A stretch of 35,500 nt of DNA from Candidatus Nanopelagicales bacterium (GCA_030157865.1 JAOATY010000032.1:1-35500); one strand, 5' to 3'; counted from the first letter of the stretch, positions 15,716 to 25,061 are shown. Numbers and translations are program-made. Notes: generated by a model from the letters alone, not told the origin.

Positions 15716-16386
15716 CTCGCTTTTTGTGGGCTAATTCGTTCCACAAGTCCAAAGGCAATTGCAACGCTCTGCCCAATCAGAACTGCAAAGAGTAGGGTTC
15801 CGACGCCTACAACGCCGCCAAGCAGCCAGCCGATAGTCAATACGACTACTTCAATGCCAGTTCTAACGCGCCCAATCCGGATTCCGGTTTTTTCGTTTAG
15901 ACCCGTCATCAAGCCATCGCGCGGACCAGATCCAACGTTGCAAGTTATGTAAAGTGCGCTGGCAAAACCTACAAGCAGAATTCCAAACAATGCTTCAACG
16001 GTTTGAGCTACCGCGTTTGTCGGTGTTGGTAAAAGCGGAATCATGACATCGATTGCAAGGGCAATGATCAGGATATTCATCACGGTGCCTAAGCCTGGTC
16101 GCCGCTTTAGCGGAATCCAAAGGAGTAGCACGATCACCGAAGTTAAAAAAGTAGTTTGCCCGATAGTCATGCCTAAGGTTTTTGCTAAACCATCTGCCAA
16201 AACAGTCCAAGGAGACTGGCCAATACTTGCGTCAATAAGCAGTGCTTCTCCGGTACCAAATAACCAAAGTCCCAATATCAAAACGAAAAATGTTTTCGGA
16301 GATACCTTCCAATTTGAATCCCCGGCTGACCAAGAAGTTTTTGGAACTGTAAGTGCTGGTCGTAACCATTGCCCTAACGATGCCAT
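15712..16386 (-). CDS. YczE/YitT-type membrane protein, paralog 1
   Basis: 224 residues with five or six membrane segments. The family-typical loop is GSGPRDGLMTGLNEKTGIRIGRVRTGIE; the GPRDGLM and G-x-x-R-x-x-x-E residues are shared with its neighbour. Bacterial YczE proteins have been linked to vitamin B6-related MocR regulators, but transport of any substrate is unproven. It begins 3 nt after the stop of its paralog and is the last gene of a four-gene operon led by the aldehyde dehydrogenase. Its stop shares bases with the stop of the convergent DMT transporter. N-terminal WLRPALTVPKTSWSAGDSNW closely parallels the paralog. Confidence 0.75.
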   Translation of the reverse strand: MASLGQWLRPALTVPKTSWSAGDSNWKVSPKTFFVLILGLWLFGTGEALLIDASIGQSPWTVLADGLAKTLGMTIGQTTFLTSVIVLLLWIPLKRRPGLGTVMNILIIALAIDVMIPLLPTPTNAVAQTVEALFGILLVGFASALYITCNVGSGPRDGLMTGLNEKTGIRIGRVRTGIEVVVLTIGWLLGGVVGVGTLLFAVLIGQSVAIAFGLVERISPQKAS

Positions 16387-16389
16387 CAG

Positions 16390-17061
16390 CTATGCCACCG
16401 GCTTACTTACGCGGCCAACAATGCCAAAGAAGATTGCAACAACCTCGCCCACTAGGACTGTTACAAGTACCGTTCCCAGGCCAACTGAACCACCTAGTAA
16501 CCAACCTGCAATCAAGAAAACTGCTTCAATCGCAAAGCGAACTCGACCAATCGGGATTCCAGTTCGATAATGCAAGCCAGTCATAAGGCCATCACGAGGA
16601 CCTGGACCTAAATTACTTGGAATGTAAAAGGCGCTACCCAGTCCAATAACCAAGATGCCAATCAAAACCATTGCAACGGAAACTGCGTAACTGTCTGGGC
16701 TCGGGAAGAACGGCATCATTACGTCGATGGCTACAGAAACAAAAATAATATTTAGAACCGTTCCGATTCCAACTTTATTCTTTAGCGGAATCCAAAGGAA
16801 CATCACACCGATAGAAATGTAGAAACTCGTCCAACCGATGGTGTCGCCAGTTAGATTCTGAATTCCTTGCGCCAAGACCGTGCCGGCAGATTGTCCGATG
16901 TCAGCTTTGATCAGGATTGCTTCACCAGTTCCGTAGAGCCAGTTACCTAACATCAAATAGAAGAAGGTCTTTGGCCGAGCTTTCCACATTGAGCCAGACG
17001 CACTCCACGAAGTTGTGGGCACGGTCCGAGATGGTTTAAACCATTCGCTCAATGCGGACAT
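16390..17061 (-). CDS. YczE/YitT-type membrane protein, paralog 2
   Basis: 223 residues, clearly homologous to the downstream gene over the whole length: WFKPSRTVPTTSWSASGSMW, GNWLYGTGEAILIKADIGQS and GPGPRDGLMTGLHYRTGIPI correspond to segments of paralog 1. The arrangement indicates a tandem duplication followed by divergence. Five or six membrane helices are evident. It starts 5 nt after the FAD oxidoreductase stop without an obvious ribosome binding site, so translation is probably coupled. The two proteins could form a heteromer; this is inference. Function and substrate are unknown. Confidence 0.75.
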   Translation of the reverse strand: MSALSEWFKPSRTVPTTSWSASGSMWKARPKTFFYLMLGNWLYGTGEAILIKADIGQSAGTVLAQGIQNLTGDTIGWTSFYISIGVMFLWIPLKNKVGIGTVLNIIFVSVAIDVMMPFFPSPDSYAVSVAMVLIGILVIGLGSAFYIPSNLGPGPRDGLMTGLHYRTGIPIGRVRFAIEAVFLIAGWLLGGSVGLGTVLVTVLVGEVVAIFFGIVGRVSKPVA

Positions 17062-17066
17062 GAGAA

Positions 17067-18233
17067 CTAAACGATGTTCTTTTCTGGGCGAAGTTCGCCG
17101 CCCGACGAGAAACGATCGTTGCTCAATGGAGTGATGTCAACGAACGGAGTCTTACCCAAATACATGTCGCGCAAGATTTCACCGATTGCAGGACCTTGCA
17201 AGAAACCGTGTCCGCTGAATCCTGTTGCATACAAGAAGCGGGATACGCCTTCCCATTCGCCCATGATTGCGTTGTGATCAGGAGCTACGTCGTAGTAGCC
17301 AGCCCAACCACTTGCAGCGCCAAGTTCAAGCAGGCGCGGTGCGCGAACGTCAGCAAGCTCACCAATCTTTTCCAAGAAGTTTGGATCGCGGCGTAGGTCC
17401 CATGAGTATTCAACGGTCTTGTCAGAGAAGCCCATGAGCATTGCGTTACCTTCGCGATGCCAATAAAGCGATGTTGAGTAATCAATAGTCATTGGCATGT
17501 TTGCTGGGACGTCATCGAAATCTGCAGTCAATGGTTCAGTGATCAAGAGTTCACGACGAAGTGGCTGAACTGGAATTTCTAAACCAACCATGGCACCAAT
17601 TGTTGGTGACCAGGCACCAGCACAGTTGATGACAGTTTTGGTCTTTACTTTTCCAGCCGAAGTTGTGACGCTAACAATCTGGCCATCAACAACTTCGATG
17701 TCAGTTGCTTCAGTTTGAGTCATTACAACGGCGCCATGCTTGCGTGCGCCAGATGCATATCCAAGTACAACAGACTCTGGCGTGCAGTAGCCATCGTTTG
17801 GAGTAAATGAAGCAGCAAGAATTCCATCAATTTCAAGAATTGGATTTAGTTCTTTAGCTTCTTCTGGAGTTAGCATTCGGGATTCCACACCAGCTGCAAT
17901 GTGAAGAGCTGTTGACTTCTCAAACAGTGCCACATCTTCTGGAGTGGAAAGCGCGAACATGTAGCCCGGACGATGTAAATCAATTTCCTGACCAGGACGG
18001 TTTGGGAAATCAGCCAACAGATCAAGGGAGCGAGCGCCCATAGCAATGTTCAACTCATCAGAGAAGTTCGCACGAACGCCGCCTGCTGCTTTTGAAGTTG
18101 AACCACTAGCTAGGTCGTTTTTCTCAACGAGAAGAACGCTTACGCCAGCTTCTGCCAAGTGGAAGGCAGCGGAGGCGCCCATGACGCCGCCGCCGACTAC
18201 AACTACATCTACTTCTTCTGGAAGATTAGCCAC
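17067..18233 (-). CDS. FAD-dependent oxidoreductase (DAO family)
   Basis: 388 residues from GTG at 18233, which has AAGGAA 8 nt upstream and lies 11 nt after the aldehyde dehydrogenase stop. A longer in-frame start at 18317 would run into that gene and is unlikely. The N-terminal Rossmann motif G14-G-G-V-M-G19 with LVEKNDLASGSTSKAAGGVR is typical of the D-amino acid oxidase / sarcosine-dimethylglycine dehydrogenase family. RFLYATGFSGHGFLQGPAIGE is the conserved C-terminal FAD-contacting end. The substrate is probably an amine or N-methyl amino acid. Pairing with an aldehyde dehydrogenase suggests oxidative deamination followed by aldehyde oxidation. The exact substrate is unknown. Confidence 0.8.
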   Translation of the reverse strand: MANLPEEVDVVVVGGGVMGASAAFHLAEAGVSVLLVEKNDLASGSTSKAAGGVRANFSDELNIAMGARSLDLLADFPNRPGQEIDLHRPGYMFALSTPEDVALFEKSTALHIAAGVESRMLTPEEAKELNPILEIDGILAASFTPNDGYCTPESVVLGYASGARKHGAVVMTQTEATDIEVVDGQIVSVTTSAGKVKTKTVINCAGAWSPTIGAMVGLEIPVQPLRRELLITEPLTADFDDVPANMPMTIDYSTSLYWHREGNAMLMGFSDKTVEYSWDLRRDPNFLEKIGELADVRAPRLLELGAASGWAGYYDVAPDHNAIMGEWEGVSRFLYATGFSGHGFLQGPAIGEILRDMYLGKTPFVDITPLSNDRFSSGGELRPEKNIV

Positions 18234-18244
18234 AGATCGATTCC

Positions 18245-19741
18245 TTAGATCTTGAAGTCTGGGTTGTGAGGTACTTCTTCGTTGTCCATTTGAGCTTTCT
18301 GAAGCTTGCCGGACCAATCCCAGTTAAGTGACTGCCAACGAGTGAACACATCAAGAACCCAGATACCGGACTGGCGTGAACCATTGCCGCTCTTACCGTT
18401 TCCACCAAATGGAAGGTGAGCTTCGGCACCGGAAGTTGAGTTATTGATTGAAAGCATGCCGGCTGAAATTCCTTCGCGGAATGTCCAGACTGTCTTTGGA
18501 TCGCTGGTGTAGATCGCAGCGGACAAACCGAAGCCATGATCGTTACCAAGTTCGATTGCTTCTTCTATTGTTGAGAAGCGTCCAACAGTTACAAGTGGAC
18601 CAAAGGTTTCAGTGCTGTAAAGCGCATCTTCCTTCTTGATTCCAGCAACGATTGTTGGGTGAGCGAATACGCCAGCATCAGGATCGCCAACGAAACCTTC
18701 GCGTGGATTGTCTTTTGTGATTCGACCAATTCCAGTTGAACCAAGCACGGTGTGATGAGGCTGGATTAACTTCAAGTTTTCTTCATGAGTTGCAAGATAC
18801 TTATCGCTAATCATTGGACCGAATAGTACGTCTTCCATTGGGTCGCCAACCTTTGAGCTGGCAACCTTGTCGGCATACATCTTTAGGAACTTGTCGTAAA
18901 CCGAATCGTGGATCCACAAAGTTCCAAGTGAAGTACAACGCTGACCTGCAGTGCCGAAGCCTGCGAACAATGCGCCATCAAGAGCTAGGTCTAGATCTGC
19001 ATCCGGCATGATGATCATTGGATTCTTGCCACCGAGTTCTAGACATGCACTCTGAATGTATTCGCCAACCTTGGCACCGATTAGGCGACCAACTTCAGTT
19101 GAGCCAGTGAAGCCAACCTTGTTAATGGTTCCTTCATCCAGACCCTTAACCATGCCTTCGAAAGTTTCTTTACCTTCTGCGACAACAGTGATCAGAACAT
19201 CTTTTGGAACACCTGCAGCATGGAAGATGGCAGTCATTGCTTCTGCAACAGCTGGTGTGTATTCCGAAGGCTTCCAAACAACGGAGTTACCAGTTAGCAA
19301 CGCCGGGATGATGTACCAAGATGGCACAGCTGCCGGGAAGTTTCCAGCAGTAATGATTAATGCAGTACCGACTGGCATGCGGAAAGTGAATAAGTTCTTG
19401 TTTGGCATTTCACTTGGAACTGTTTGACCGTATAGACGGCGGCCTTCACCAAGGAAGAAGTCACAGGTATCAATTACTTCTTGGACATCGCCAAGTGCTT
19501 CGCGGTAAACCTTGCCCATTTCTCGGGTTACCAGCTTGGAAAGGGCTTCCTTATTGTTCTCGAACAACCGACCAGCGTTTGCGATTACTCGGCCACGAGC
19601 TGGCGCTGGCATTTTTGCCCATGCCTTCTGGGCTGCCTTGGCACGACGAGCAGCATCTGCAATCTCGTCTGGAGTAGCAAGTTTGGTCTCGACGACTACG
19701 TCGCTCAAGTTGGTTGGATTTAGAGATTTGAAGGTGGACAC
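18245..19741 (-). CDS. NAD(P)-dependent aldehyde dehydrogenase
   Basis: 498 residues starting at GTG, with AGAGG about 8 nt upstream. The ALDH fold is complete: NFPAAVPSWYIIPALLTGNSV, KPSEYTP, FTGSTEVG, the catalytic Glu in CLELGGKNP and the catalytic Cys in FGTAGQRCTSLGTLWIH. The GTAGQRCT loop and general flavour resemble the ALDH7/semialdehyde dehydrogenase group, but substrate choice cannot be assigned. It heads an operon with the FAD oxidoreductase and two YczE-like proteins, and diverges from a ThDP enzyme across only 35 bp. It likely oxidises an aldehyde released by the neighbouring oxidase. Confidence 0.9.
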   Translation of the reverse strand: MSTFKSLNPTNLSDVVVETKLATPDEIADAARRAKAAQKAWAKMPAPARGRVIANAGRLFENNKEALSKLVTREMGKVYREALGDVQEVIDTCDFFLGEGRRLYGQTVPSEMPNKNLFTFRMPVGTALIITAGNFPAAVPSWYIIPALLTGNSVVWKPSEYTPAVAEAMTAIFHAAGVPKDVLITVVAEGKETFEGMVKGLDEGTINKVGFTGSTEVGRLIGAKVGEYIQSACLELGGKNPMIIMPDADLDLALDGALFAGFGTAGQRCTSLGTLWIHDSVYDKFLKMYADKVASSKVGDPMEDVLFGPMISDKYLATHEENLKLIQPHHTVLGSTGIGRITKDNPREGFVGDPDAGVFAHPTIVAGIKKEDALYSTETFGPLVTVGRFSTIEEAIELGNDHGFGLSAAIYTSDPKTVWTFREGISAGMLSINNSTSGAEAHLPFGGNGKSGNGSRQSGIWVLDVFTRWQSLNWDWSGKLQKAQMDNEEVPHNPDFKI

Positions 19742-19763
19742 CCGGGGCCTCTTTCATTGACGA

Positions 19764-19769
19764 TAAAGT
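19764..19769 (+). promoter_or_regulatory. -10 element of the ThDP-enzyme gene (leaderless)
   Basis: TAAAGT lies seven bases before ATG 19777, and no ribosome binding site precedes that ATG. This fits a leaderless transcript starting at the A of the start codon. The divergent aldehyde dehydrogenase start is only 35 bp away, so both promoters must share this space. Confidence 0.45.
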
Positions 19770-19776
19770 GATTTAC

Positions 19777-21408
19777 ATGTCTAACAATGCCACTTCGAAC
19801 CAGCAAACAGTAGCCGGGGTAATCCTAGATTTACTCTGGGAAGCGGGTGTAAAAACGACTTTTGGGATCCCTGGAGTTCACAACCTGGCGTTCTGGGACG
19901 CACTGGGTCCGAATCGCCCTGCAATTGTTGGAGTTCGTCATGAACAGACGACCGCATACGCCGCTGACGGTGTAGCCCGCACCACCGGTTCCCTGGGTGT
20001 GGCATTGACCACAACCGGTCCGGGAGCTGCAAATACCCTTGGTGCATTTGGTGAGGCTGCTATCAGTGGTTCACCAGTATTCGTGATTTCTTCTGAGGCA
20101 CCGATTGGCAAGCGTTCCAAAGATGGTGCTCGTGGCTTACTCCACGAAATGGATGATCAAGCTGCGATGTTTGCTCCCCTAGCCAAAAAACTTGCTGGCA
20201 TCTCTATGGCCGTCAGTGTTACCGATGGCGAAACCGCAGTTGATGTTGCTGCCGAAATGATTCGCGATTTACTTCGCGCTCCAGTCGGTGCTGGTTACCT
20301 AGGAATTCCAGCTGATGTTTTAGGTCAGCAATTCACTGGCACAAAACCAAAACTTGAAATCGGTCAAGAAATTATTGAAATTGATATTGCAGCAGCAAAA
20401 GCAGCGCTCGAGGGTGCCAGCAAGATTGTGATTTGGGCGGGCGGCGGCGCAGTCAACTCTTCTGAATCAATCTCCGCGCTTGCAACACATTGGAATGCGC
20501 CGATCCTAACTTCATTTGCTGGTCGCGGCATCGCAGCCGATTCAGCACACACTTTGGTTGCGCCGATTCATGAACCAGAAACTGAAGCTGTGTTAGCCGA
20601 AGCTGATGCACTTGTTGTTTTTGGTAGCCAACTAGATGGCATGAACACAAAGAACTGGGCAATCGCTTGGCCTAAAACAATTGTGTTGGTTGATGTTGAT
20701 CCGACAAAAACTATGCGCAATGTTGATCCAACCGCTGTTGTTATGAATAACGACATCAATGGAGTGGCTGCAGCATTTGTATCCGGAACCTCAACTCGTA
20801 GTTCTTGGGTTGATGTTCAGTCTGTAAACAAGACGGTTCGTGATCGACTTCGAGTTGGCGAAAAGTCCAAGCGCGGTATTGCACTTGTCGAAGCAATCGA
20901 AAAGCATTGGCCAGCCGATGGCGCGATCGTTTGTGACATGTCAGTTTGTGGTTACTGGACTGGTGTTTACGCAGAGCAGCCACGACCACGACGCATCGTT
21001 TATCCAGTCGGTTGGGGAACTTTAGGTTTTGGTTTGCCAGCAGCAATTGGACCAGCAGCCATTGGTCAGCGCACGCTTGCTATTTGTGGTGACGGTGGTG
21101 TGGCATTTGCTCTTGGTGAGCTCGCAACTATCGTGCAGGAAAATCTGCCGTACACACTCTTAATCGTTGACGACGGTGGCTATGGAATGTTGCGCTACGA
21201 CCAGCAAGTTATGGGTCACCCAGAACGCGGCGTTGATTTAGTCTCGCCAGACTGGGCAATCCTTGCGCAATCATTTGGGCTTTCATTTACTGAAACCACA
21301 ATTGAAGATTTAGGCGATGCGCTGGATCTGAAGCAACCAGGAATCATTTTGATTCGCGAAACTTTGTATCCACCAAAGAGCACTAGTCCTCGTTGGGGCG
21401 AAAAGTAA
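19777..21408 (+). CDS. Thiamine diphosphate-dependent enzyme (acetolactate synthase-like)
   Basis: 543 residues from ATG 19777; GTG at 19768 is the longer alternative and lacks a ribosome site. Three typical domains are seen: a Pyr domain with the activating Glu in GVRHEQTTAYAADGVAR, a central domain (about 190-320) and a PP domain with the ThDP/Mg motif CGDGGVAFALGELATIVQEN. The IlvB-like fold is clear, but benzoylformate decarboxylase-like and other carboligase members share these features. No small regulatory subunit is next to it, so a catabolic role is more likely than branched-chain amino acid synthesis. Divergent placement beside the aldehyde dehydrogenase and FAD oxidase suggests one pathway. 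Its end is 2 nt from purC. Confidence 0.85.
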   Translation: MSNNATSNQQTVAGVILDLLWEAGVKTTFGIPGVHNLAFWDALGPNRPAIVGVRHEQTTAYAADGVARTTGSLGVALTTTGPGAANTLGAFGEAAISGSPVFVISSEAPIGKRSKDGARGLLHEMDDQAAMFAPLAKKLAGISMAVSVTDGETAVDVAAEMIRDLLRAPVGAGYLGIPADVLGQQFTGTKPKLEIGQEIIEIDIAAAKAALEGASKIVIWAGGGAVNSSESISALATHWNAPILTSFAGRGIAADSAHTLVAPIHEPETEAVLAEADALVVFGSQLDGMNTKNWAIAWPKTIVLVDVDPTKTMRNVDPTAVVMNNDINGVAAAFVSGTSTRSSWVDVQSVNKTVRDRLRVGEKSKRGIALVEAIEKHWPADGAIVCDMSVCGYWTGVYAEQPRPRRIVYPVGWGTLGFGLPAAIGPAAIGQRTLAICGDGGVAFALGELATIVQENLPYTLLIVDDGGYGMLRYDQQVMGHPERGVDLVSPDWAILAQSFGLSFTETTIEDLGDALDLKQPGIILIRETLYPPKSTSPRWGEK

Positions 21409-21410
21409 AA

Positions 21411-22307
21411 CTAATCGAACTTATTGCCGGTTAGCTGTTCGTAAGCAGCAACATAGCGTTCGCGAGTTTTTGCAATTACGTCATCAGGTAATGCTGGTGG
21501 CGCTTCGCCGGAATTCTTATCCCAACCCGATGCTGGAGACGTCAGCCAATCTCGCACGAATTGCTTGTCGAAGGACGGCTGAGCTTGGCCAGGAACCCAT
21601 TGATCAGCTGGCCAATAACGCGAAGAATCTGGAGTCAGCACTTCGTCAGCTAGAACGATCTGATCTTTGTTGGTTCCAACTAAACCAAGGCCAAACTCAA
21701 ACTTGGTGTCTGCCAAAATGATTCCACGATCCAATGCAATTTCGGCCGCTACGTCATAGATCCAGGTTGTGTAGCGCTTAAGTTGTTGCGCTTCTTCCAT
21801 TCCAATTGAAGTAATAACTTCATCAAAAGTTACATTCTCGTCGTGATCGCCGATTGCAGCTTTTGTTGCTGGGGTGAAAAGTGTCTTTGGAAGTTTGGCG
21901 CCGTCTTTAAGACCAGGCGGCAATCCATTGCCACAGATTGATTGGTCCCGTAAGTAATCGGTATAGCCGGAGCCCGCTAAATAACCACGAGCCACACATT
22001 CCACCGGAAGCATCTCTAGCTTTTCGCAATAAGTTGCGCGACCTCGTACTGGGTTTGGAACATTTGTCGAGAGGATGTGGTTTGGCACAATTCCTTGCAG
22101 GCGATCAAACCACCACATCGACATTGCGGTCAGGATTCTGCCCTTGTCCGGAATTACTGAAGGCAATACCCAGTCGTAAGCAGAGATGCGATCGCTGGCA
22201 ATAAACAGCAATCGACCATCTGGGGCTTCATAAAGATCGCGGACTTTGCCAGAGTAAACATGCTTGAACTCAGCACCTAAGTCATAGTCGGTGGGCTGAA
22301 TTGTCAC
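21411..22307 (-). CDS. purC: SAICAR synthase
   Basis: 298 residues of the phosphoribosylaminoimidazole-succinocarboxamide synthase family. VYSGKVRDLYEAPDGRLLFI, ASDRISAYDWVLPSVIPDKG, ECVARGYLAGSGYTDY and LILADTKFEFGL (here IILADTKFEFGL) are canonical, the last carrying Mg/ATP residues. It ligates aspartate to CAIR in de novo purine synthesis in the cytosol. The ATG overlaps the purB stop by 4 nt, so it is translationally coupled. It is the third gene of purD-purB-purC. The 3' end is separated by 2 nt from the convergent ThDP gene. Confidence 0.95.
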   Translation of the reverse strand: MTIQPTDYDLGAEFKHVYSGKVRDLYEAPDGRLLFIASDRISAYDWVLPSVIPDKGRILTAMSMWWFDRLQGIVPNHILSTNVPNPVRGRATYCEKLEMLPVECVARGYLAGSGYTDYLRDQSICGNGLPPGLKDGAKLPKTLFTPATKAAIGDHDENVTFDEVITSIGMEEAQQLKRYTTWIYDVAAEIALDRGIILADTKFEFGLGLVGTNKDQIVLADEVLTPDSSRYWPADQWVPGQAQPSFDKQFVRDWLTSPASGWDKNSGEAPPALPDDVIAKTRERYVAAYEQLTGNKFD

Positions 22308-23752
22308 AGGATTGGCTCCGGTCGGTAGTTTGAAGCTTCAGGTGAAGTTGCGACGAGTTTTGAAACTTTACCGGCAACCGTGGCTACCTGATCACGAGCA
22401 GCGCCTGTGAATTCAAGCGGCTTTGAAATTAGCGCTTCTAAATCTTCACGGTTAATTCCTAGGCGTGAGTCATTAGCAAGTCGATCCAGCACTGCATTGC
22501 CATCGCCACCGCTTGGCCCGCGCATCTCAAGTGCAACAGCAACTGCGTGCTCCTTGATTACTTCGTGCGCCGTTTCGCGGCCCACACCATTGCGAACTGC
22601 TGCCATCAAAATCTTGGTGGTGGCAAGGAATGGTAAGTAGCGAGAAAGTTCACGATCGATTACAGCCGGGAATGCACCGAATTCTTCAAGGACTGTTAAG
22701 AACGTTTCAAACAGACCATCAATTGCATAGAACGAATCCGGCAATGCAACGCGGCGAACAACGCTGCAGAACACATCGCCTTCATTCCATTGATTGCCAG
22801 CAAGCTCGCCAGCCATGGATGCATAGCCGCGCAAAATCACCGTGAAACCATTTACGCGTTCACAGGAACGAGTGTTCATCTTGTGTGGCATTGCACTTGA
22901 ACCAACTTGGCCTTCTTTAAATCCTTCGGTTACAAGCTCATGACCAGCCATCAAACGAATTGTGGTTGCTAGTGAACTTGGCGCGCTTGCAAGTTGAACT
23001 AATGCCGTTAATACTTCGTAATCCAAAGAGCGCGGATAAATCTGACCAACACTTGTTAGTACGTTCTTGATACCCAAGTGATCTGCAATGCGAGTTTCAA
23101 GTTCGGCAAGCTTGCTGGCATCGCCACCAAAAAGATCCAGCATGTCTTGCGAAGTTCCAACTGGGCCTTTAATTCCGCGAAGCGGATAACGGCTCAATAG
23201 ATCATCGAGACGTTCAATTGAATGCAACAGTTCTTCTGCTGCGGAAGCAAAGCGCTTACCCAGAGTTGTAGTTTGCGCTGCGACGTTGTGACTGCGACCA
23301 GTTAGTGCAACGTCTGTATATCGAACTGCCAATTCAGCCAAACGGGATGCGGTAGCAAGTGCCTTGATCCGGGTGTAATAGCTGGCTTCAACGATTTGAA
23401 GTTGCTCCACATTTTCAGTTAAGTCGCGGCTGGTCATTCCCTTGTGGATATGCTCAAACCCAGCTAGCTCGCAGAATTCTTCGATTCGGGCTTTCACATC
23501 GTGACGGGTTAACTTTTCGCGTTCATTAATGCTGCCCAGATTTATGTTCGGCAATGCCTTTTCATATGCAGCAATTGCTTCCTGCGGAATATCTATTCCT
23601 AAATCTTTTTGTGCCTTAAGGACTGCAATCCAAAGGTGGCGCTCAATCGCAATTTTGTTTTCCGCAGACCAGATGTTCGCCATGCCGCTGGACGCATATC
23701 GACTGGCAAGAACGTTTGGGATTGATGGCTTAGTTGATTGCGATTTATCCAT
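22304..23752 (-). CDS. purB: Adenylosuccinate lyase
   Basis: 482 residues from ATG 23752, which overlaps the purD stop and has GGGAG upstream; longer in-frame starts would lie inside purD and are rejected. The superfamily signature GSSAMPHKMNTRSCERV is intact. HKGMTSRDLTENVEQLQ and LTGRSHNVAAQTTTLGKR carry the general acid/base and substrate residues. It cleaves SAICAR and adenylosuccinate, releasing fumarate, in purine and AMP synthesis. It lies between purD and purC and is coupled to both. Confidence 0.95.
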   Translation of the reverse strand: MDKSQSTKPSIPNVLASRYASSGMANIWSAENKIAIERHLWIAVLKAQKDLGIDIPQEAIAAYEKALPNINLGSINEREKLTRHDVKARIEEFCELAGFEHIHKGMTSRDLTENVEQLQIVEASYYTRIKALATASRLAELAVRYTDVALTGRSHNVAAQTTTLGKRFASAAEELLHSIERLDDLLSRYPLRGIKGPVGTSQDMLDLFGGDASKLAELETRIADHLGIKNVLTSVGQIYPRSLDYEVLTALVQLASAPSSLATTIRLMAGHELVTEGFKEGQVGSSAMPHKMNTRSCERVNGFTVILRGYASMAGELAGNQWNEGDVFCSVVRRVALPDSFYAIDGLFETFLTVLEEFGAFPAVIDRELSRYLPFLATTKILMAAVRNGVGRETAHEVIKEHAVAVALEMRGPSGGDGNAVLDRLANDSRLGINREDLEALISKPLEFTGAARDQVATVAGKVSKLVATSPEASNYRPEPIL

Positions 23753-25058
23753 AATGTTCTCCCAAATCAATCTGGCCAAGTGCTGCTTTTTCTGCAATGT
23801 CCGAGCGGTGATGTTCCCCGTCGAATTCAATTCTCTCAATTCCGGCGTAGATCTGGCGCCGAGCATCGCTCAAATCGCTGCCAGTCGCAGTCACGCTGAG
23901 CACCCGCCCACCATTGACCAGGATTTCCCCAGATTCATTGGACTTAGTACCAGCGTGGAAAACAGTTAGGCCTAATTTCTCAGCTTCTGCGATTCCATAA
24001 ATGGTCGCGCCCGTCTTTGGTGAGTCTGGATAACCTTCGGCAGCCATGACAACTGTGACCGCTGATTCTGACTTCCACTCAAGTTCAGGCAGGCTAGATA
24101 GTTTTCCAGTAGCGGCAGCCAAAAGCAATTCACTCAAGGATGAATTAAGTCTGGCCAAAACGACTTGAGTTTCTGGATCACCGAAACGAGCATTGAATTC
24201 AATTACTCGAACTCCCCGACTGGTGACAGCAAGGCCAGCAAAAAGTAAACCTTGGAATGGAATTCCCCGACGATTCATTTCGTCCACCATCGGCTGCAGA
24301 ACATTCTTTGTCACGTCAGGGACGAAATCTTTTGGCGCCCAAGGCAGTGGTGAATATGCGCCCATGCCACCGGTGTTCGGACCTTCGTCGTTATTGCCTA
24401 CACGTTTAAAATCTTGAGCTGGAGTCAGTGGCACAATCGTCGTGCCATCACTTACACCGAACAAGCTAACTTCTGGGCCGTCCAAAAATTCTTCGATAAC
24501 AACTGCGCCGCCATCGCGACTATCGATGCATGCCATCGCATGAGCAACTGCGGAATCAATGTCGTCTGTAACGACAACACCTTTGCCAGCAGCTAAGCCA
24601 TCATCTTTAACTACGTATGGAGCGCCAAACAATTCAAGTGCTGCTCTGGCCTCAGGCACAGTTTGGCAATACTTACTATCCGCAGTCGGCACTCTGGCAG
24701 CTTGCATAATTTCTTTGGCGAAAGCTTTACTGCCTTCTAGCGCAGCCGCTGCCTTGCTTGGGCCAAATACAACAAATCCGGCATTGCGAAGTTCATCGGC
24801 AACTCCAGCTACAAGCGGAGCTTCTGGACCAATGACTACAAGATCAGGATTGTGAGTTTTGGCTAAAGCCACGATTTCGGAAACATCATTTGAATTGACG
24901 TTGAAAGTCTTTGCCAATTGTTGAATTCCTGGATTTCCCGGAGCGCAGATGACATTTACATCAGGATCTCGGGTTAGGGACTGGATTATGGCGTGCTCTC
25001 GTGCACCTTGACCAATAACCAGGATTAACACTTTCCCAAGCCTATTGCTTTTTGCCAT
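23745..25058 (-). CDS. purD: Phosphoribosylamine-glycine ligase (GARS)
   Basis: 437 residues from ATG 25058; a GTG at 25031 (giving MLILVIGQGAREHA) is an attractive alternative because TAGGCT lies seven bases before it and the ATG has no ribosome site and sits only 10 nt from a terminator. Visible are the N-terminal GQGAREHAIIQSL, the ATP-grasp segment YVVKDDGLAAGKGVVVTDD, EEFLDGPEVSLFGVSDG and the end FNARFGDPETQVVLARL. It ligates glycine to phosphoribosylamine. The first gene of a purD-purB-purC operon. Confidence 0.94.
   Translation of the reverse strand: MAKSNRLGKVLILVIGQGAREHAIIQSLTRDPDVNVICAPGNPGIQQLAKTFNVNSNDVSEIVALAKTHNPDLVVIGPEAPLVAGVADELRNAGFVVFGPSKAAAALEGSKAFAKEIMQAARVPTADSKYCQTVPEARAALELFGAPYVVKDDGLAAGKGVVVTDDIDSAVAHAMACIDSRDGGAVVIEEFLDGPEVSLFGVSDGTTIVPLTPAQDFKRVGNNDEGPNTGGMGAYSPLPWAPKDFVPDVTKNVLQPMVDEMNRRGIPFQGLLFAGLAVTSRGVRVIEFNARFGDPETQVVLARLNSSLSELLLAAATGKLSSLPELEWKSESAVTVVMAAEGYPDSPKTGATIYGIAEAEKLGLTVFHAGTKSNESGEILVNGGRVLSVTATGSDLSDARRQIYAGIERIEFDGEHHRSDIAEKAALGQIDLGEHYG
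25039..25044 (-). promoter_or_regulatory. Possible -10 element for a leaderless purD start
   Basis: TAGGCT on the minus strand, seven bases before GTG 25031. If used, purD begins at 25031, nine codons shorter. The same hexamer precedes pyrE. Confidence 0.35.
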
Positions 25059-25061
25059 AAC

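Noticed and set aside
22304-23866. A 520-residue version of purB
   Set aside because: The extra 38 residues lie inside purD in another frame. ATG 23752 with GGGAG gives the normal PurB N-terminus.
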